This document shows, piece after piece, positions 48,041 through 59,475 of a stretch of DNA of 64,000 nt. How positions within the stretch are numbered: position 1 is the stretch's first letter; each line of letters starts with the position of its first letter. Under the pieces are notes generated by a model. It saw only the letters and a program-made list of their open reading frames with translations. It did no database searches and was not told the DNA's origin. Origin of the DNA: Lycium barbarum (Eukaryota > Streptophyta > Magnoliopsida > Solanales > Solanaceae); the NCBI RefSeq assembly GCF_019175385.1, contig NC_083343.1, positions 49,746,457-49,810,456 of the forward strand. Direction: 5' to 3'. Made by a program: the position numbers and the translations under genes.

Positions 48041-48394
48041 CTCACCTTTTCCAAAATTGTTTTCGTTGATTCGCTAGATCTCAAATCCTAATGGAGTCTT
48101 CTTGGCACTTGTTTAACACTTCATTAATCATCTAAGGATCCCTATAACTCCTTCCCAAGACACTACTAAACAATCGTTACCTCGATAGTTGCAAAACCTC
48201 CCCAAACATGACTTATACTTTACTTCCTTCGACGAACTTAGTTTCACCGATTCATATAACTTCAAAATATTGTGGTACTCACTTTAAGCTATCTAATACT
48301 CTCCTTAATCCCATAAGGACTTCATATTCACCTTAAGCTCGCATTAGTCTACTCACAATGCAACAATTAGAAATCTCCGAGATGTAACAGAACC

Positions 48395-49404
48395 GAACCG
48401 AATAAGTTTATATATGTAAAATATATTTTATATGTTAAATTTAAATATAATAAAATATTAAAACATTTTCCTTGATTTTGGGATGATGAAAATTACTACA
48501 AGCCGGTAACATAATTAACACCTAAAGTTCCAACTCTGAAACCTATTATATTACTCCTATTGAAATTAAATTAGTTCTAGCATCTCGAGTAGTAACTATT
48601 AAGCTACAAGGTATTCCAACGATCTTGGATATAAAGCTATAAAGTATTAGATTCCTTTCCTCTCGTATGATTTTAGATCCTCTTATTAGATACTCAATCT
48701 TAGTAGCCTCAGTTCTTGAGTCTCATCTTGATTGATTTTTCCGCCTCGTGCAATCTAAATTTTTGTTTTTTTGGTTTTACTTAACATTATTTAACACTTC
48801 CGAAAAATAGTGGGATCAATCTCTATTCTTGTCGTCTTTCATGTTTTCTTGATTCATCCCCTTTTAATCAGTAAAACTATCTAGAGAGTTTTTGTCAAAG
48901 TCCTATAGAAGTATGTATAATATTGTGTCTTAACTTTTACTAGTGACTATAACATGATTTTTTTTAAAAAAAACTGAAATTTAACCGAACCGTACCGATA
49001 CCAAAGAGAAACCGACATGATGGGACGGTTTCGAAAAGTCTAATTTTGGTTCTACAAAATGAAATAACCAAAAAACTGGTACGTTATAAAGTTTATAAAA
49101 TAACCGCCCGAACCGTACTATTGACACCCCTACCCACGGGGATAAAATAACACTACAATCCGGGATTAATTATACCATGATTTTATCCCAACCAAACATG
49201 GGTGTTTATCTTATGGGTTATGAGGAATGATGATAATTGTAGCTTTATGAGATTGTAGAATCATCTAGAAGCAATATGATGGGTTGTTGGGTGTAGAAAT
49301 AACATTGATAAGGGTTTGTGGAGCTTCATGCCCACCAAGTGTTTGATAAAATGAAAAAAAAACACTGGAAAAAAGTGAATAATTTTTATGGCCAAACGGC
49401 ACCT
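48395..49404. mobile_element. AT-rich MITE-like debris
   Basis: Starts with repeated ccgaaccgaa and ends its first part near 49130 with ccgaaccgtactattgacac, suggesting inverted-terminal-repeat sequence interrupted by element B. The 49131-49404 part contains ggggataaaataa..ttttatccc and ends gtgaataatttttatggcc, matching one end of the MITE at 15208. No transposase, no clear TSD. Confidence 0.4.
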
Positions 49405-49424
49405 AAATTTCTATATATACATAT

Positions 49425-49735
49425 ATGACATTAAAGCCTATAGGTGTTGAGATTGTTTTGATAATCGGGATTGTGGTGGTGGAGGCGGGAATTAAGAGAA
49501 GAGAGAATGAAGTAGTGAGATGCAATTTTGCGGTCAAGGTTGAGGCAACAGAGTTGGATGGATGTGATGTTAGAGAGTCTCCAAGCCAAGAGCTGAGACT
49601 TGTTGTGCTGAAGCTTTTTCTCCGAGTGAAGAAGAGAGGGACGCTCCTACTGGGGAAATTTAAGGTTGTTTCCAATTTGCTTGTGGGTAGTGACAATGGG
49701 TAGTAGTAAATTGGAAGAAGGAATAATAATCCCAT
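49425..49735. other. Unrecognised open region on both strands
   Basis: Overlapping ORFs of 92 aa (plus, 49425-49703) and 110 aa (minus, 49403-49735). I recognise neither. Base composition is less AT-rich than the surroundings. It could be a captured gene fragment or chance. Confidence 0.2.
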
Positions 49736-49918
49736 AGGGCATGTTCCATGTTGACGGTAATGATGGTGGAGGGAAAGAGAATTTTACTGGTGGAAGAACA
49801 AACAGGGGAGTGGTAAAATGAGTGGGGGTGTTGAGGTGGCATGTCACGTGGCATACACCTCATAAAATGTGTGTTAGCCACATAGGATCGGATGTCCATC
49901 TTGGACAATTTTAACGGA

Positions 49919-49998
49919 TGAGGGGTATATTTAGCCAAAAAATAACGGTAGGGGTATATTTGGCTCCAAAATATAACGAAGGATATATTTGGCCATTC
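49919..49998 (+). repeat. Three-copy ~30-bp tandem repeat
   Basis: Units around ggggtatatttggc, starting near 49921, 49951 and 49981, followed by the MITE-like end at 50007. Confidence 0.7.
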
Positions 49999-50006
49999 CT
50001 GGCAGG

Positions 50007-50466
50007 TAGGGGTGTACAAAGGAAATCGACAAACCATACCAAACCGATAATTCGAACCACACCGAGAGACAAGACCGACTAGTGGTTTGGTTTGACTTAG
50101 TTTGGTTTTAAAAAGAAAAACTCGACCACTCTTGGTTTGGTTTGGTTTTAACTAAAAAAAGTCAAATCGAATCAAACCAACCTGACATTAAATGTATAAA
50201 ATTTCAAATATAATGTAATTTATAAATATTTCTTAAACTTTTTCATAGTTTTTTGTCTTTTAACATATTATTTCAAGCTTGGAATTAGAATTTGAATAGT
50301 CCAATAGATTTTATAGCCCATATATATTAGTAACTCAAATAAAACCCAACAAAAATCAAATCAATACTAATGCTAAAAAAAATTCAATTCTAACACAACA
50401 AAATGACAATAATGTTGGATATCTATATTTTAGTTTTATATTATTTATACAATGAAAATAAATAAC
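50007..50466. mobile_element. hAT-like MITE, one end visible
   Basis: Begins taggggtgtaca then aaccgataattcgaacc and repeated ttggtttggtttt, a pattern common in plant non-autonomous hAT-like elements. The other end is not found; the Tat LTR begins at 50467. Confidence 0.4.
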
Positions 50467-51164
50467 TGTTTACCTCGGATTTTGGTAACAATTAAATTTG
50501 TAAGTGAGGTATAGGATACGTGGATGAATTTTAATCTATTTGGTTGATATGAAATGTCCATGGATTTGTTTGTTGCAATATATGTATAGATGTGTGTTAT
50601 TGCTGTGAAAACGTGAATTATGTTTGGTGATTTATACCAAATATATATACTAGGTAATGTGTTATATTGGATGAATAAGTAAAGCTAAAGAACACCAAAA
50701 ATCTGGACCAATAACTGAGAGAGAGAGAGAGAGCTTCAATATATTTCACTACTATAATGTTTTAGATCTGAAAAAAGCTGACCCCAAAAAGGGAGAGAAT
50801 GTCCCCTATTTATAGGTATGCCTTATGGGCCTTTAATGTAATAAAAAATCCCTTATGAATAAAGAAACCCTAAAAAATATAAAGTAAGACCGTACGGTCT
50901 GATACCAGTATGGTCGTCAGAACAAAATGGCGAAGCGGTTTCCTAATGTGTGGCAACACCGCAACCGGTTAACCGGACCAACGGACATGTTGATCTTGGA
51001 CCGGCGTACCCTGACCAACGGACACGCTTTTCTTGTCTTGGGTCAATTTCATCCGGTATGATACCCCGGTGTGAGGAAAAGACCGAACATGCTCGTGCTC
51101 TTTTGGTCATACCCTCGGCTCCAGATTCAGCGGTCACACATTGACTCGATTTTTACCGTATACA
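50467..51164 (-). mobile_element. Tat element 3' LTR
   Basis: Plus-strand ends TGTTTACCTCGG and ..CCGTATACA, 698 bp. Minus strand starts TGTATACGG directly after the PPT. TATA-like cctataaatagggg near 50806-50820; the perfect 14-bp palindrome agaccgtacggtct (50887-50900) lies about 70-80 bp upstream of it. A (GA)n tract lies at 50716-50733. The low-coordinate boundary is inferred from TG..CA form alone. Confidence 0.7.
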
Positions 51165-51165
51165 G

Positions 51166-51184
51166 ATAGTCCCCCCACTTTCTC
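51166..51184 (-). other. Tat element polypurine tract
   Basis: Minus strand gagaaagtggggggactat precedes the LTR start. Confidence 0.8.
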
Positions 51185-51222
51185 GATCGTAGTTTACCCG
51201 GAGTAATGAGAAGTGGATAAGT

Positions 51223-51297
51223 CCAAAAACCGATGGTCCCATAAGCTCCAAAAACCGGTGGTCCCATAAGCTCCAAAAACCGGTGGTTCCATAAGCT
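51223..51297. repeat. Three exact-length 25-bp tandem repeats
   Basis: Units start at 51223, 51248 and 51273 with form ccaaaaaccggtggtcccat plus aagct; between the PPT and the antisense promoter. Confidence 0.85.
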
Positions 51298-51349
51298 CGT
51301 TCTTATCTTCAAATTTGGCGGGAACAGTTATGTCACGTCTTTCTGACTT

Positions 51350-51560
51350 CGGCCACGTGTCTCCTCCCGAGTGGTCGGCCTCGGGAACCGCCTTAACCTA
51401 CGTCGCTTCATATCACGTCTCATTAATTATGGGACACGTGTCGTCGTTCGATTGGTTGTTCTCTGTAACCGCTACAGTGGAATGACTATATAAGGCTCAA
51501 ACCAGCTCCATTTTTTCACTTTCACTTTCATTTTCACTTCACATTCTCTTCTTTAACTTC
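51350..51560 (+). promoter_or_regulatory. Promoter for the antisense extra ORF of the Tat element
   Basis: Two G-boxes CACGTG (51354-51359, 51435-51440), a CCAAT-type gattggttg near 51450, TATA box ctatataagg (51486-51495) and a CT-rich leader (51512-51560). It points away from the 3' LTR into the ORF at 51758. A textbook plant Pol II promoter layout. Confidence 0.7.
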
Positions 51561-51757
51561 TTTGTTTTCTTGATCGTAAAAGCCTCTTTGTTATCTTCTT
51601 ATTTGCTAACTGAATCTTCAAAGTTTCTTGCATCAAGGATCAAATTGGGTCTCCACTCCTTCTAATATTTCTTCATTGTTTTGTTCTTGTCGTGAAACTT
51701 TCATCTGCCACTTCAAATTTTCAAATTTTCAAATTTTCATACTCTTTCATCTTCAAA

Positions 51758-54635
51758 ATGCCTGCCAACACCAAATCTACTTCCCAAGACGTTCCCTCGG
51801 TTTCTTCTCCGGGAGCCGAGCCTGTTTTAAAACCCAAAGCTAAGACTTCGTGGAACCGACTGCCCTAGACATAATACCGTCCAAGCCCAATTACAACAAT
51901 GAATTTGACGTCGAGAATCCATCACCCATCGCGGACAGGGGTTTCGACGTAAGGCGATACCCTTCGTCTATTACAGAAGATCTCCTCCCTTGGGTCCGGT
52001 CCGAATGTGGATGGGATAAGCATCCGGTGCAAGTGTTCGCCTCCGGGCCCGACGAGTCCATTACCGATCACAGAGAAGGTTTCCTATATGTTTACACATA
52101 TCCATTCACGCTCAAATTCGATCCTCCAATTGATCCAGTTATTCTCGAGATGTGTCGGACATACAACGTGACCTTAGCCCAAATTAGGCTGATTGTCTGG
52201 GGGATCGTGGCCTGCGTCCGCCTACTGGCCAATAACGTAAAAAGGGAATTAACGTTAGCGCACTTCATCCTGTTGTATTCTCCGAGAATCTTCCGAGGGG
52301 CGTGATAAAGGTCGCCAAACGAGGTCGGAACCCGATTCTTTCCAAACTCGACGAGGATAGAGATTGAGGATGGTTGGAACGTTAAGTCCGGGTAAGGACC
52401 GCAGACATTATTCCGACTGATCGCATGCCCTTTTCGAAAAAGTGGAACAATAGACGTAAGTTTCTCAGTTGTCTCCTCTCTATAATCTTTCCTTTATACT
52501 TTGTCCAAATTTGCTTCCTTAAATGCATATGTGAATTATTATTTTTTAGCCGAGGCATGGATACCTTCAACTGTTCGCAACCTTTCCGAGTGGTTTGGGG
52601 CAATTATTAGCCAACACCCTTATTTAGAACGGACATGGGGGGACCTGTCCCGTAGCCGATGGGTTGCCCAAAATCATGGTAATCTTCTCCCTGATTCAGT
52701 ACTTATTGCATCCTCCCATTCTCTTTTTCTTTCTATAACTCCTTTAGTATTCAGGCTTGCCCAAGGGCTCGGTGGAGCCAAGACCCGAATCAATGGTCGA
52801 GCCTGCACCGGCTCCTGAATTTGATACGGTAGGGTCATCCCGGCTCATTGTTGCCACCGGAAAGAGACAGAGAAAGCCCTCAGCCAAAGGGAAGAAACAA
52901 AGGAAAAGGCCAAGGAACGATGTTCTGACCCTGAGGGATGAATCAGAGTCCGATGTTCATATTCGAAGGGTTGTGAGGGTCCCTTCGTCACCTCTGTTCC
53001 AGGGAAGAAACTGCCATTCCGCCCTCACCTACAGTCGAGGAAGGAACTTCCATCTCGACCCCGCATACAGGTGGGGAATAAGATGTTCTTTTTCTGATTC
53101 CACTGAGGTCCATTGAATTTATCGATATTTCAGGTGATGCTTCGCCCGAAGAGGCACCCTTGGTGAAGAGGCCTAGAAGATCTGGACTATCTTCAGACAT
53201 CAAGGCCGAACAAAGGGCAAAGTCGGCCCCGGATAACGAGGCTACAACGGTTACCAGCCCACTGCCCGGTGGTGACCAAGCTACTACATCCGAGGCACCC
53301 GCATCTACCGAGGCTGCTGGAGCCGTTCCGGCTTCTCCTACTCCGGCATCGAGGTCCGGTAATCTGGACGACATGTTCTCGGATACCCCTCCTGCAACCG
53401 GGGAAACAACTGAGTTCGGACACCGTTCTATTCCTCCAGCCACGAGGGCGGCTAGCCGGTCCATCGATACGGGCGCAAGGGATTGCCTTGTAGGTATTTT
53501 CCCAGCCTCTAGTGTAGAACCGAGAAGGACGAGGTCGGCTGTGATCACCGTCCTCGAGGATTGTAGCTTTTTATCCCAGCATGTGGGAGTAGCAACTTAT
53601 CTAAGGACTCTTATTTTGGATTCGGATAAGAGAAAGATGGTCGGGGTTCCTTGGCAGTGCCTTATAAACGAAGGCATGCATGCGGGCAACTGGGTAAACT
53701 CTACGCTCATCCATACATAATATTGATGTGCGATTTTCAACTCTGTTTATTCAATTTCTTAACTTGATTTTATTTCTTCTGTAGAGTGTTATGCTCGTTA
53801 ATGAGGGCTTTGTCCGTGCCCAACACGAGGTTGACGACTTAAAGGGCCAGCTGGATGCCCAGGGCTGAGAAACGGAGAAGTTCCAACCCCTCCTGCAGGA
53901 AAAAGAAGACCAACTGAGCCGGGCCGCTGCTCTTCCCAACCTTCAATCCAAGCTCGAAGCGGCAAAGGCCGAAAACCTTTGCTTAAAGACCGAGTTGGCC
54001 GATATGGTTGAAAAGAACCGGCTCCTTGAAGCGGATAATGTCGGTCTTAACCAAGACAATGCCCATTTTATTTCGAGGCTTAGTGAACTCGAGGTCACTA
54101 TTTCCCAACTTCGAAGTGAACTTGACTCGGTCAAGGCCAATGCCGTGAGGATGGCAGAAAAGCATCAGCAGCTTGAATTCGAGAGTGCTAATAACAAGAA
54201 GAAGTTGAGGGTGGTCGAACAGAAGGCCGAGAAACAAGCCCGGATTAGTGACGAGCTCAAGAGCAAGCTCGAGAAGGTTGTAGAGGCCAATGACGTACTT
54301 TAGGCCGAGCTTGAGTCGGCCAATCAAATTCAAATAGTTCTTCTCGAAGAGAGATCCGAACTATAGGCAAAATTGAAAAAGCCGAGGCCGACCTTGAAGA
54401 GTCCCTTAAAGACACGGAGACTGCCGAGGCTCGTTCTACGATTCTGGTCGAGAACGAGCGGTGAAAATCCCGAAGGGTTACCCTTGAACAGGTTAAAAAG
54501 GGGTTAGGGGACCTCTAGGCCCGGATACTCGAAGCCAAAGGAATCGAAAAGAGGGCCAAGAAAGCTCTCAATGCTGAGTCTAAAGATTCCGAGCAGACGA
54601 TTTCCAAGATCTCCGGTTCCAGCCATACCGGGTAG
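51758..54635 (+). pseudogene. Tat extra ORF (putative gypsy-type transposon protein), antisense to pol
   Basis: ATG at 51758 (MPANTKSTSQDVPS). The N-terminal domain (about 52070-52300: YPFTLKFDPPIDPVILEMCR, IRLIVWGIVACVRLLA) resembles the plant transposon domain PF04195. A Ser/Pro/Glu-rich middle and a long coiled coil (53850-54600, heptads such as LEADNVGLNQDNAHFISRLS) follow. Frameshifts near 51849 and 52301; stops at about 53868, 54301, 54363 and 54517. Candidate introns keep the frame: 52457-52549, 52679-52752, 53689-53784, all GT..AG. Function of these ORFs is unknown. Last stop TAG 54633. Confidence 0.7.
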
Positions 54636-55781
54636 ATCAGGGCCTGTACGAGCCTTTATTTTGTTTTTGTTTTTGACTTGTGTGAAAAGTCTGAAGGTAA
54701 AGACTTAGTTTTATTTATGAAATCGTATTTCCCTTTTGGCTATTGTTTTCTTCATTCTTTTATCCAAATGTATGTTATGATATTTTCCTTAATCGTTTAT
54801 CCAGTAAGGGATAATCAAAGGTTCGGAGCCACATTTTCTTGTCTGAATTGCGCCTATCTTAACTCATTTAAGTATTGGCTTTTTCTTTGTTCGGTACGTT
54901 TCTGACCGAGGATTTTATCGAATGGTTTGCCCGCGGGGCTTATTTATGCTTTGTGAATTTAGACGTCTCTGAATCACGTTGGGCATTTTTGGGTCGAGGT
55001 TTTTAAATTGTTTGAACCTTTTCCGACCATTTACTTATAATAGATTAGGCTCGGATACCTGAATCCCTGCCTTTTGTCAAATTTTGAGACGGCAGTCCCC
55101 ATTCGAGGGTGTTAAAAGGTTTTGGCTCGTTTCAACATGACCTTGTTGCCTTTATCAAATTTCGATGATAGTCCCCGGTATAAGGCATTTAATAAAAAGA
55201 CATGTCCGAGATGAATTTTTTCAAAACGCTTCTTTATATTGCAAGTGTTTGTATGTACATAATATAAGGATTTCATCTTTTTCCTTCTATTTTTTTGCCG
55301 TAACTAAGTGGACACGATTCGTTTTTGATTGTTTGGTCCTTACATCGAAACCTAACACAGAAAGTCCGGGTTTACACAAAAATAAGAAACATAAAATTTC
55401 GAGGACCTTTCCGGGGTAGAACTTAACAGTGTTTCTTCATCCGCTTTGGTGAGTTGAACTCATTCTACCTTTCCAGGATAGGCCTCGATGTGGGTATGAT
55501 AGTCCCCTAGTGTTTATCCGAGCTGCATGATCGGGTAAGCATTATTAAGTCCCCGCTCGAGGGGCAGACCCTCTGTTTCCGAGTACTTTGCCTTGTTTTC
55601 ATAAAGTAACACGTTGTACTTGTTGCCTCATTAAAACATTTGTTAAGAAATACACTTCGGGACAAAACCGTACTAAGGAAAAGAGTGCAACACGTGTTTT
55701 CAGACCTAACTTCATTCGGTACTACTTCTGCAAAAAAGGATAGGTTAATAAAAGATGATCACTAGGGTAGGCGCCCGTACC
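54636..55781. other. Non-coding spacer between antisense ORF and pol
   Basis: Convergent 3' ends of the antisense ORF and pol. Repeated phrase agtccccg/agtcccct (55093, 55173, 55501, 55551). Nothing coding. Confidence 0.5.
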
Positions 55782-56850
55782 TTAGCAATAGTATCTCTTC
55801 AAATGAGCCACATTCCAGTTATTGCGCAACCGTTGTCCGTCCATGGATTCCAGTTGGTACGATCCTTTGCTCGTTACTCCGGTTATCTTGTACGGCCCTT
55901 CTCAGTTCGGACCCCGCTTCCCGTCATTGGGATTCTTGGTGTTCAAAGTAACTTTTCGGAGTACCAAGTCCCCAACTTGGAAATGATGAAAATTGGCCCT
56001 TCGATTGTAGTACCTTTCCATTCTATGTTTTTGAGCTGTTAAACGGACCAACGCATTTTCGCGTAGTTCATCCGCTAGGTCAAGTTTTACGGCCATAGCC
56101 TCCTCGTTTGACCCCCTGGTGACGTATTTGAACCGGAGGCTTGGTTCGCCAACTTCTACGGGAATCAGAGCTTCAGCCCCGTAGACCAACGAGAAAGGTG
56201 TTTCTACCGTGCTTGATTTTGACGTAGTTCTATAAGCCCATAATACCTCCGGCAGCAGTTCCCTCCATTTATGTTTCGATGTTTCGAGCTTTTTCCTTAG
56301 ATTTTGAATTATTGTTTTGTTCGTGGATTTCGCTTGTCCGTTTGCACTCGGGTGATACGGTGTCGATACTATCTTCTTGATCTTCAACCCTTCGAGGAAA
56401 TTATTGACCTTGATGCCAATGAACTGAGGGCCGTTATCACAAGTTATTTCGGCCGGGATGCCGAAATGACAGATAATATGGTCCCATATAAAGTCAATAA
56501 CCTCCTTTTCTCTAATCTTTTCGAAGGCCTGCGCTTCAACCCATTTTGAGAAATAGTCAGTCATAAACAGAATGAAACGAGCCTTACCTGGTGCCCATGG
56601 CAAAGGACCGACGATGTCCATTCCCCACTTCATGAACGGCCAAGGTGATATCACCGGGTGCAGCAACTCCCTGGGTTGATGAATCATCGGGGCCTGCCTT
56701 TAACACCCGTTGCATTTCCGGATGAAATTTTTCGCATCATTCTACATCCAGTTCCTGTAATAATCGGCTCTGATAATTTTTCGAACCAAGGCCTCCACAC
56801 CTGAGTGATTACCGCAAGTACCCTCGTGGACTTCTCTCATCACATAATCT
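55782..56850 (-). pseudogene. Tat pol: integrase
   Basis: Zinc finger HEGTCGNHSG..KCNGC, frameshift near 56845, stops at about 56745 and 56701, then a 261-aa open stretch: first Asp in WGMDIVGPLP, second in TCDNGPQFIG, but the catalytic Glu is Lys (GQAKSTNK, GAA>AAA). The C-terminus continues past a TGA (TGG>TGA at about 55900) to LKRYYC and TAA at 55782. No chromodomain, consistent with Tat lineage. Confidence 0.9.
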
Positions 56851-58558
56851 GTTTCTTCGGGACCCAAACACTGGCTAGAGGTCCGAAGAAAGACCGTCGA
56901 TACAATTGACCGTCTATTAAGCAGAATCGAGCTGCTTTGGTCTGGAGTGATCGTGATTCTTTTGGGTCACTCGACAGCTTCCCATCTTGCAAGTAGTCGA
57001 TGTATCTGTTGCGCCAATCCCAAGTTAGACCCATTGCGTTTATCTCGGCCTGCCCGTTTTCTACCGCCGAATTCATCAATTGCACTACGGTACCGGGGTT
57101 GATTTCCTCCAAGCAATAAATAGGAACGACGGAACGAAGAACGGAACTGGCTTGATAGCAAAACAAAAAAGGCCCGGTTCTCCTGATTGAATAGCTTGTC
57201 ATGCAGCCTCGACGAGTTTCGGGGTCGCTCTTGCCTTTTCCCTCTCCCTGTAGGTCGAGCCTCCTTTTCAGTCGCCCTCTCACTTCGTTCGAGCTGAATT
57301 ACATCCACCCTCTTACGGGAATATTTTTCTTTATAATACGTACGAGACTACCAAAGAAAATTCCACTAAAAGAGGAAAGAGTCGCCAACTTCTACTAAGA
57401 ACCTAACAGAACTTGAAGAGCTCAAATTGGCCAATGCATCAGCTTCGTTATTCTGCTCTCTGGGTACATGTTGCATGGTCCATTCTTTAAATCGGTGTAA
57501 TATCACCTGAGTTTTCTCCAAGTATCTTTGCATACGCTCATCCTTGACCTCGAAGACGCCATTTACCTGGTTAATGACCAAGAGAGTCGCATTTTGCTTC
57601 GACTATTTCGGCTCCTAGACTTCGAGCCAATTCCAAACCTGCAATCATAGCCTCATACTCGGCTTCATTGTTAGTCAATTTAATAGTTCTAATCGACTAT
57701 CTAATGGCATCACCGGCAGGGTTCTTAAGAACAATGCCCAACCCGAAACCTTTTAGGTTCGAAGCCCCGTCTGTGTGTAAAGACCAGATACCCGAAGCCT
57801 TTCCCAAGGTTAGCAAAAGTTTTTTTTCGACGTCGGGAATCATGGCGGGGGTAAAGTCTGCCACAAAGTCGCCTAAGATTTGAGACTTAATGGATGTTCT
57901 AGGCTTGTATTTGATATCATACCCGCTAATCTCTACGGCCCATTTGGTCAGTCTACCTGATAACTCCGGTTTATGCATGACACTTTTTAGCGGGTAAGTA
58001 GTTACTACACATATCGGATGGCATTGAAACTTTTCGAGGTGCGGATAACGAGTCTCCGCATCCCCTAAAGTCCTACTCACATAATATATTGGGAATTGCG
58101 TACCCGCCTCTTCTCAGACCAGAACACCGCTTACCGCTACCTCGGACACGACAAGGTATAGAAACAACTGTTCACACGACAAGGTATAGAAACAACTGTT
58201 CGTCTGCCTTCGGTGTGTGAAGCAGAGGTGGGCTCGTTAAGTATCTTTTTAGTTCCTGCAAAGCCTTTTGACATTCCGGTGTCCAGACGAAGTCATTCTT
58301 CTTTCTTAACAGTGAGAAGAAACGGTGACTCTTATCCGAAGACCTCGAAATGAAACGGCTCAGTGCTGCTATCCTTCCGGTGAGCCTTTGCACGGCCTTG
58401 ACATTGTTCACCACCTCAATATCCTCGATGGCTTTGATCTTGTTTGGGTTAATTTCAATTCCCCGGTTGGACACCATGAAGCCCAAAAATTTGCCAGATC
58501 GGACACCGAAGGCACATTTCTCCGAGTTTAGCTTCATGTTGTATTTGCGAAGTACATC
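56851..58558 (-). pseudogene. Tat pol: RT end, RNase H, second RNase H
   Basis: From the RT thumb ([19 protein letters not shown]) through classical RNase H (58172 onward), a second plant-type RNase H (TDGASNLKGFG, NNEAEYEAM, KCDSL, NNEADALANL, about 57880-57400) and a linker (MNSAVENGQAEINAMGL) to integrase. The second RNase H is a hallmark of Tat elements. Frameshifts at 58146-58200 (tandem duplication) and about 57580, plus scattered stops. Confidence 0.9.
58146..58200. repeat. 28-bp tandem duplication in RNase H
   Basis: acacgacaaggtatagaaac and seven more bases occur at 58146 and 58174. Period 28 breaks the frame. Confidence 0.9.
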
Positions 58559-59218
58559 AAAGGTGTCACACCCTGATCTTGCTTAGGGTATGATGGGCAC
58601 CTGAGCGAACCCACAGACTCTTATTACACACATAGTCTCTTTGAACTCTTAAATCAAATAAAATGAAATACATAGTAAGACTTTCAGAATCATTCTTTTT
58701 GTCGTTCTCAAATCAAACAAAATCTGTAATCATATGGACTCTGTAACATAATATATATAAAGACACATCGGCTGGTGAAGCCGCTTACAAGACTGACATT
58801 CTATACCCACGACTCTGTCTGCAAAGTCTCTAACATCAATCAGAAATCATAACATATATACTCTGACTCGGCAACACTCCGGAAGGAAGTGGAGCTCGCC
58901 AATCCAGCTGAAGCCTCTTCTAGCAATGTCCTTTACTCATCTGGGTGTACCTGCGTGGCATGAAACGCAGCCCCCGAAGAAAAGGGGTCAGTACGGAATA
59001 TGTATTGAGCATGTAAGGCATAGAATACAGAAAACAGAACCATAATCGAAACAAGCAGTACAAAAGGTAAGTACATTAGCCAGAATACCAGAGTGCTTAT
59101 CTTCCGAACGCAAATCATATATACCGATGTCATATGTCAGAAAAAGTACAGAAAAAAAGTAGATCATCCAGAGTGCCACAATGCTTACTTTCCAAACATA
59201 GACCACGCATGCTTAGTG

Positions 59219-59475
59219 TTGCGAAACGCGCAACCCGATCCATATATATATATATATATATATATACTATATTGTTGCGGAACGTGCAGCCCGATCCATA
59301 TACATATATTATATTGCTGTGGAATGTGCAGCCCGATCCATATACATATATTATATTGCTGCGGAACGTGCAGCCCGATCCATATACATATATTATATTG
59401 CTGCGGAACGTGCAGCCCGATCCATATACATATATTATATTGGTGCCGAGGAACGTACGACCCGATCCATATATA
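59219..59475. repeat. 42-bp tandem array
   Basis: Six units around gcggaacgtgcagcccgatc, spaced 42 bp for the central four, plus a (TA)n run at 59241-59266. Period divisible by three, so open frames of 99-127 codons appear on both strands; these are not genes. Confidence 0.9.

Larger units (their letters stand above)
17504..48389 (-). mobile_element. Element B: full-length Tekay/Del-type chromovirus, multiply interrupted
   Basis: Minus-strand element: 5' LTR 45992-48389, degenerate PBS, gag-pol 45784-38413, PPT 38220-38232, 3' LTR 17504-38219. A TSD gaacc is present at 17499-17503 and 48390-48394. Four insertions with their own TSDs (17557-20232, 21037-33433, 34014-37244, 42496-45093) account for the 30.9-kb span; removing them leaves about 9.96 kb. 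The outer 3' LTR terminus reads taccac instead of the expected tgtcac, so it has mutated. All domains carry frameshifts or stops. Confidence 0.92.
45992..48389 (-). mobile_element. Element B 5' LTR (uninterrupted)
   Basis: 2398 bp; plus-strand ends TGTCACAACCAACC and ..GAGATGTAACA. It carries the empty sites of the insertions in the 3' LTR. Modules: dyads 47910-48040, decayed TATA-like ttataattag about 47868-47880, donor weakened (47628-47627), GGGCAG motif about 47250, 47-nt block 47117-47163, hairpins about 46457-46500. Confidence 0.93.

Noticed and set aside
49425..49735. Possible host gene
   Set aside because: ORFs are short, overlap on both strands, and match no family I know; kept only as an unassigned low-confidence region.
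53160..53720. 186-aa ORF on plus and overlapping 186-aa ORF on minus (52988-53548)
   Set aside because: The plus frame is part of the Tat extra ORF; the minus one is its shadow.
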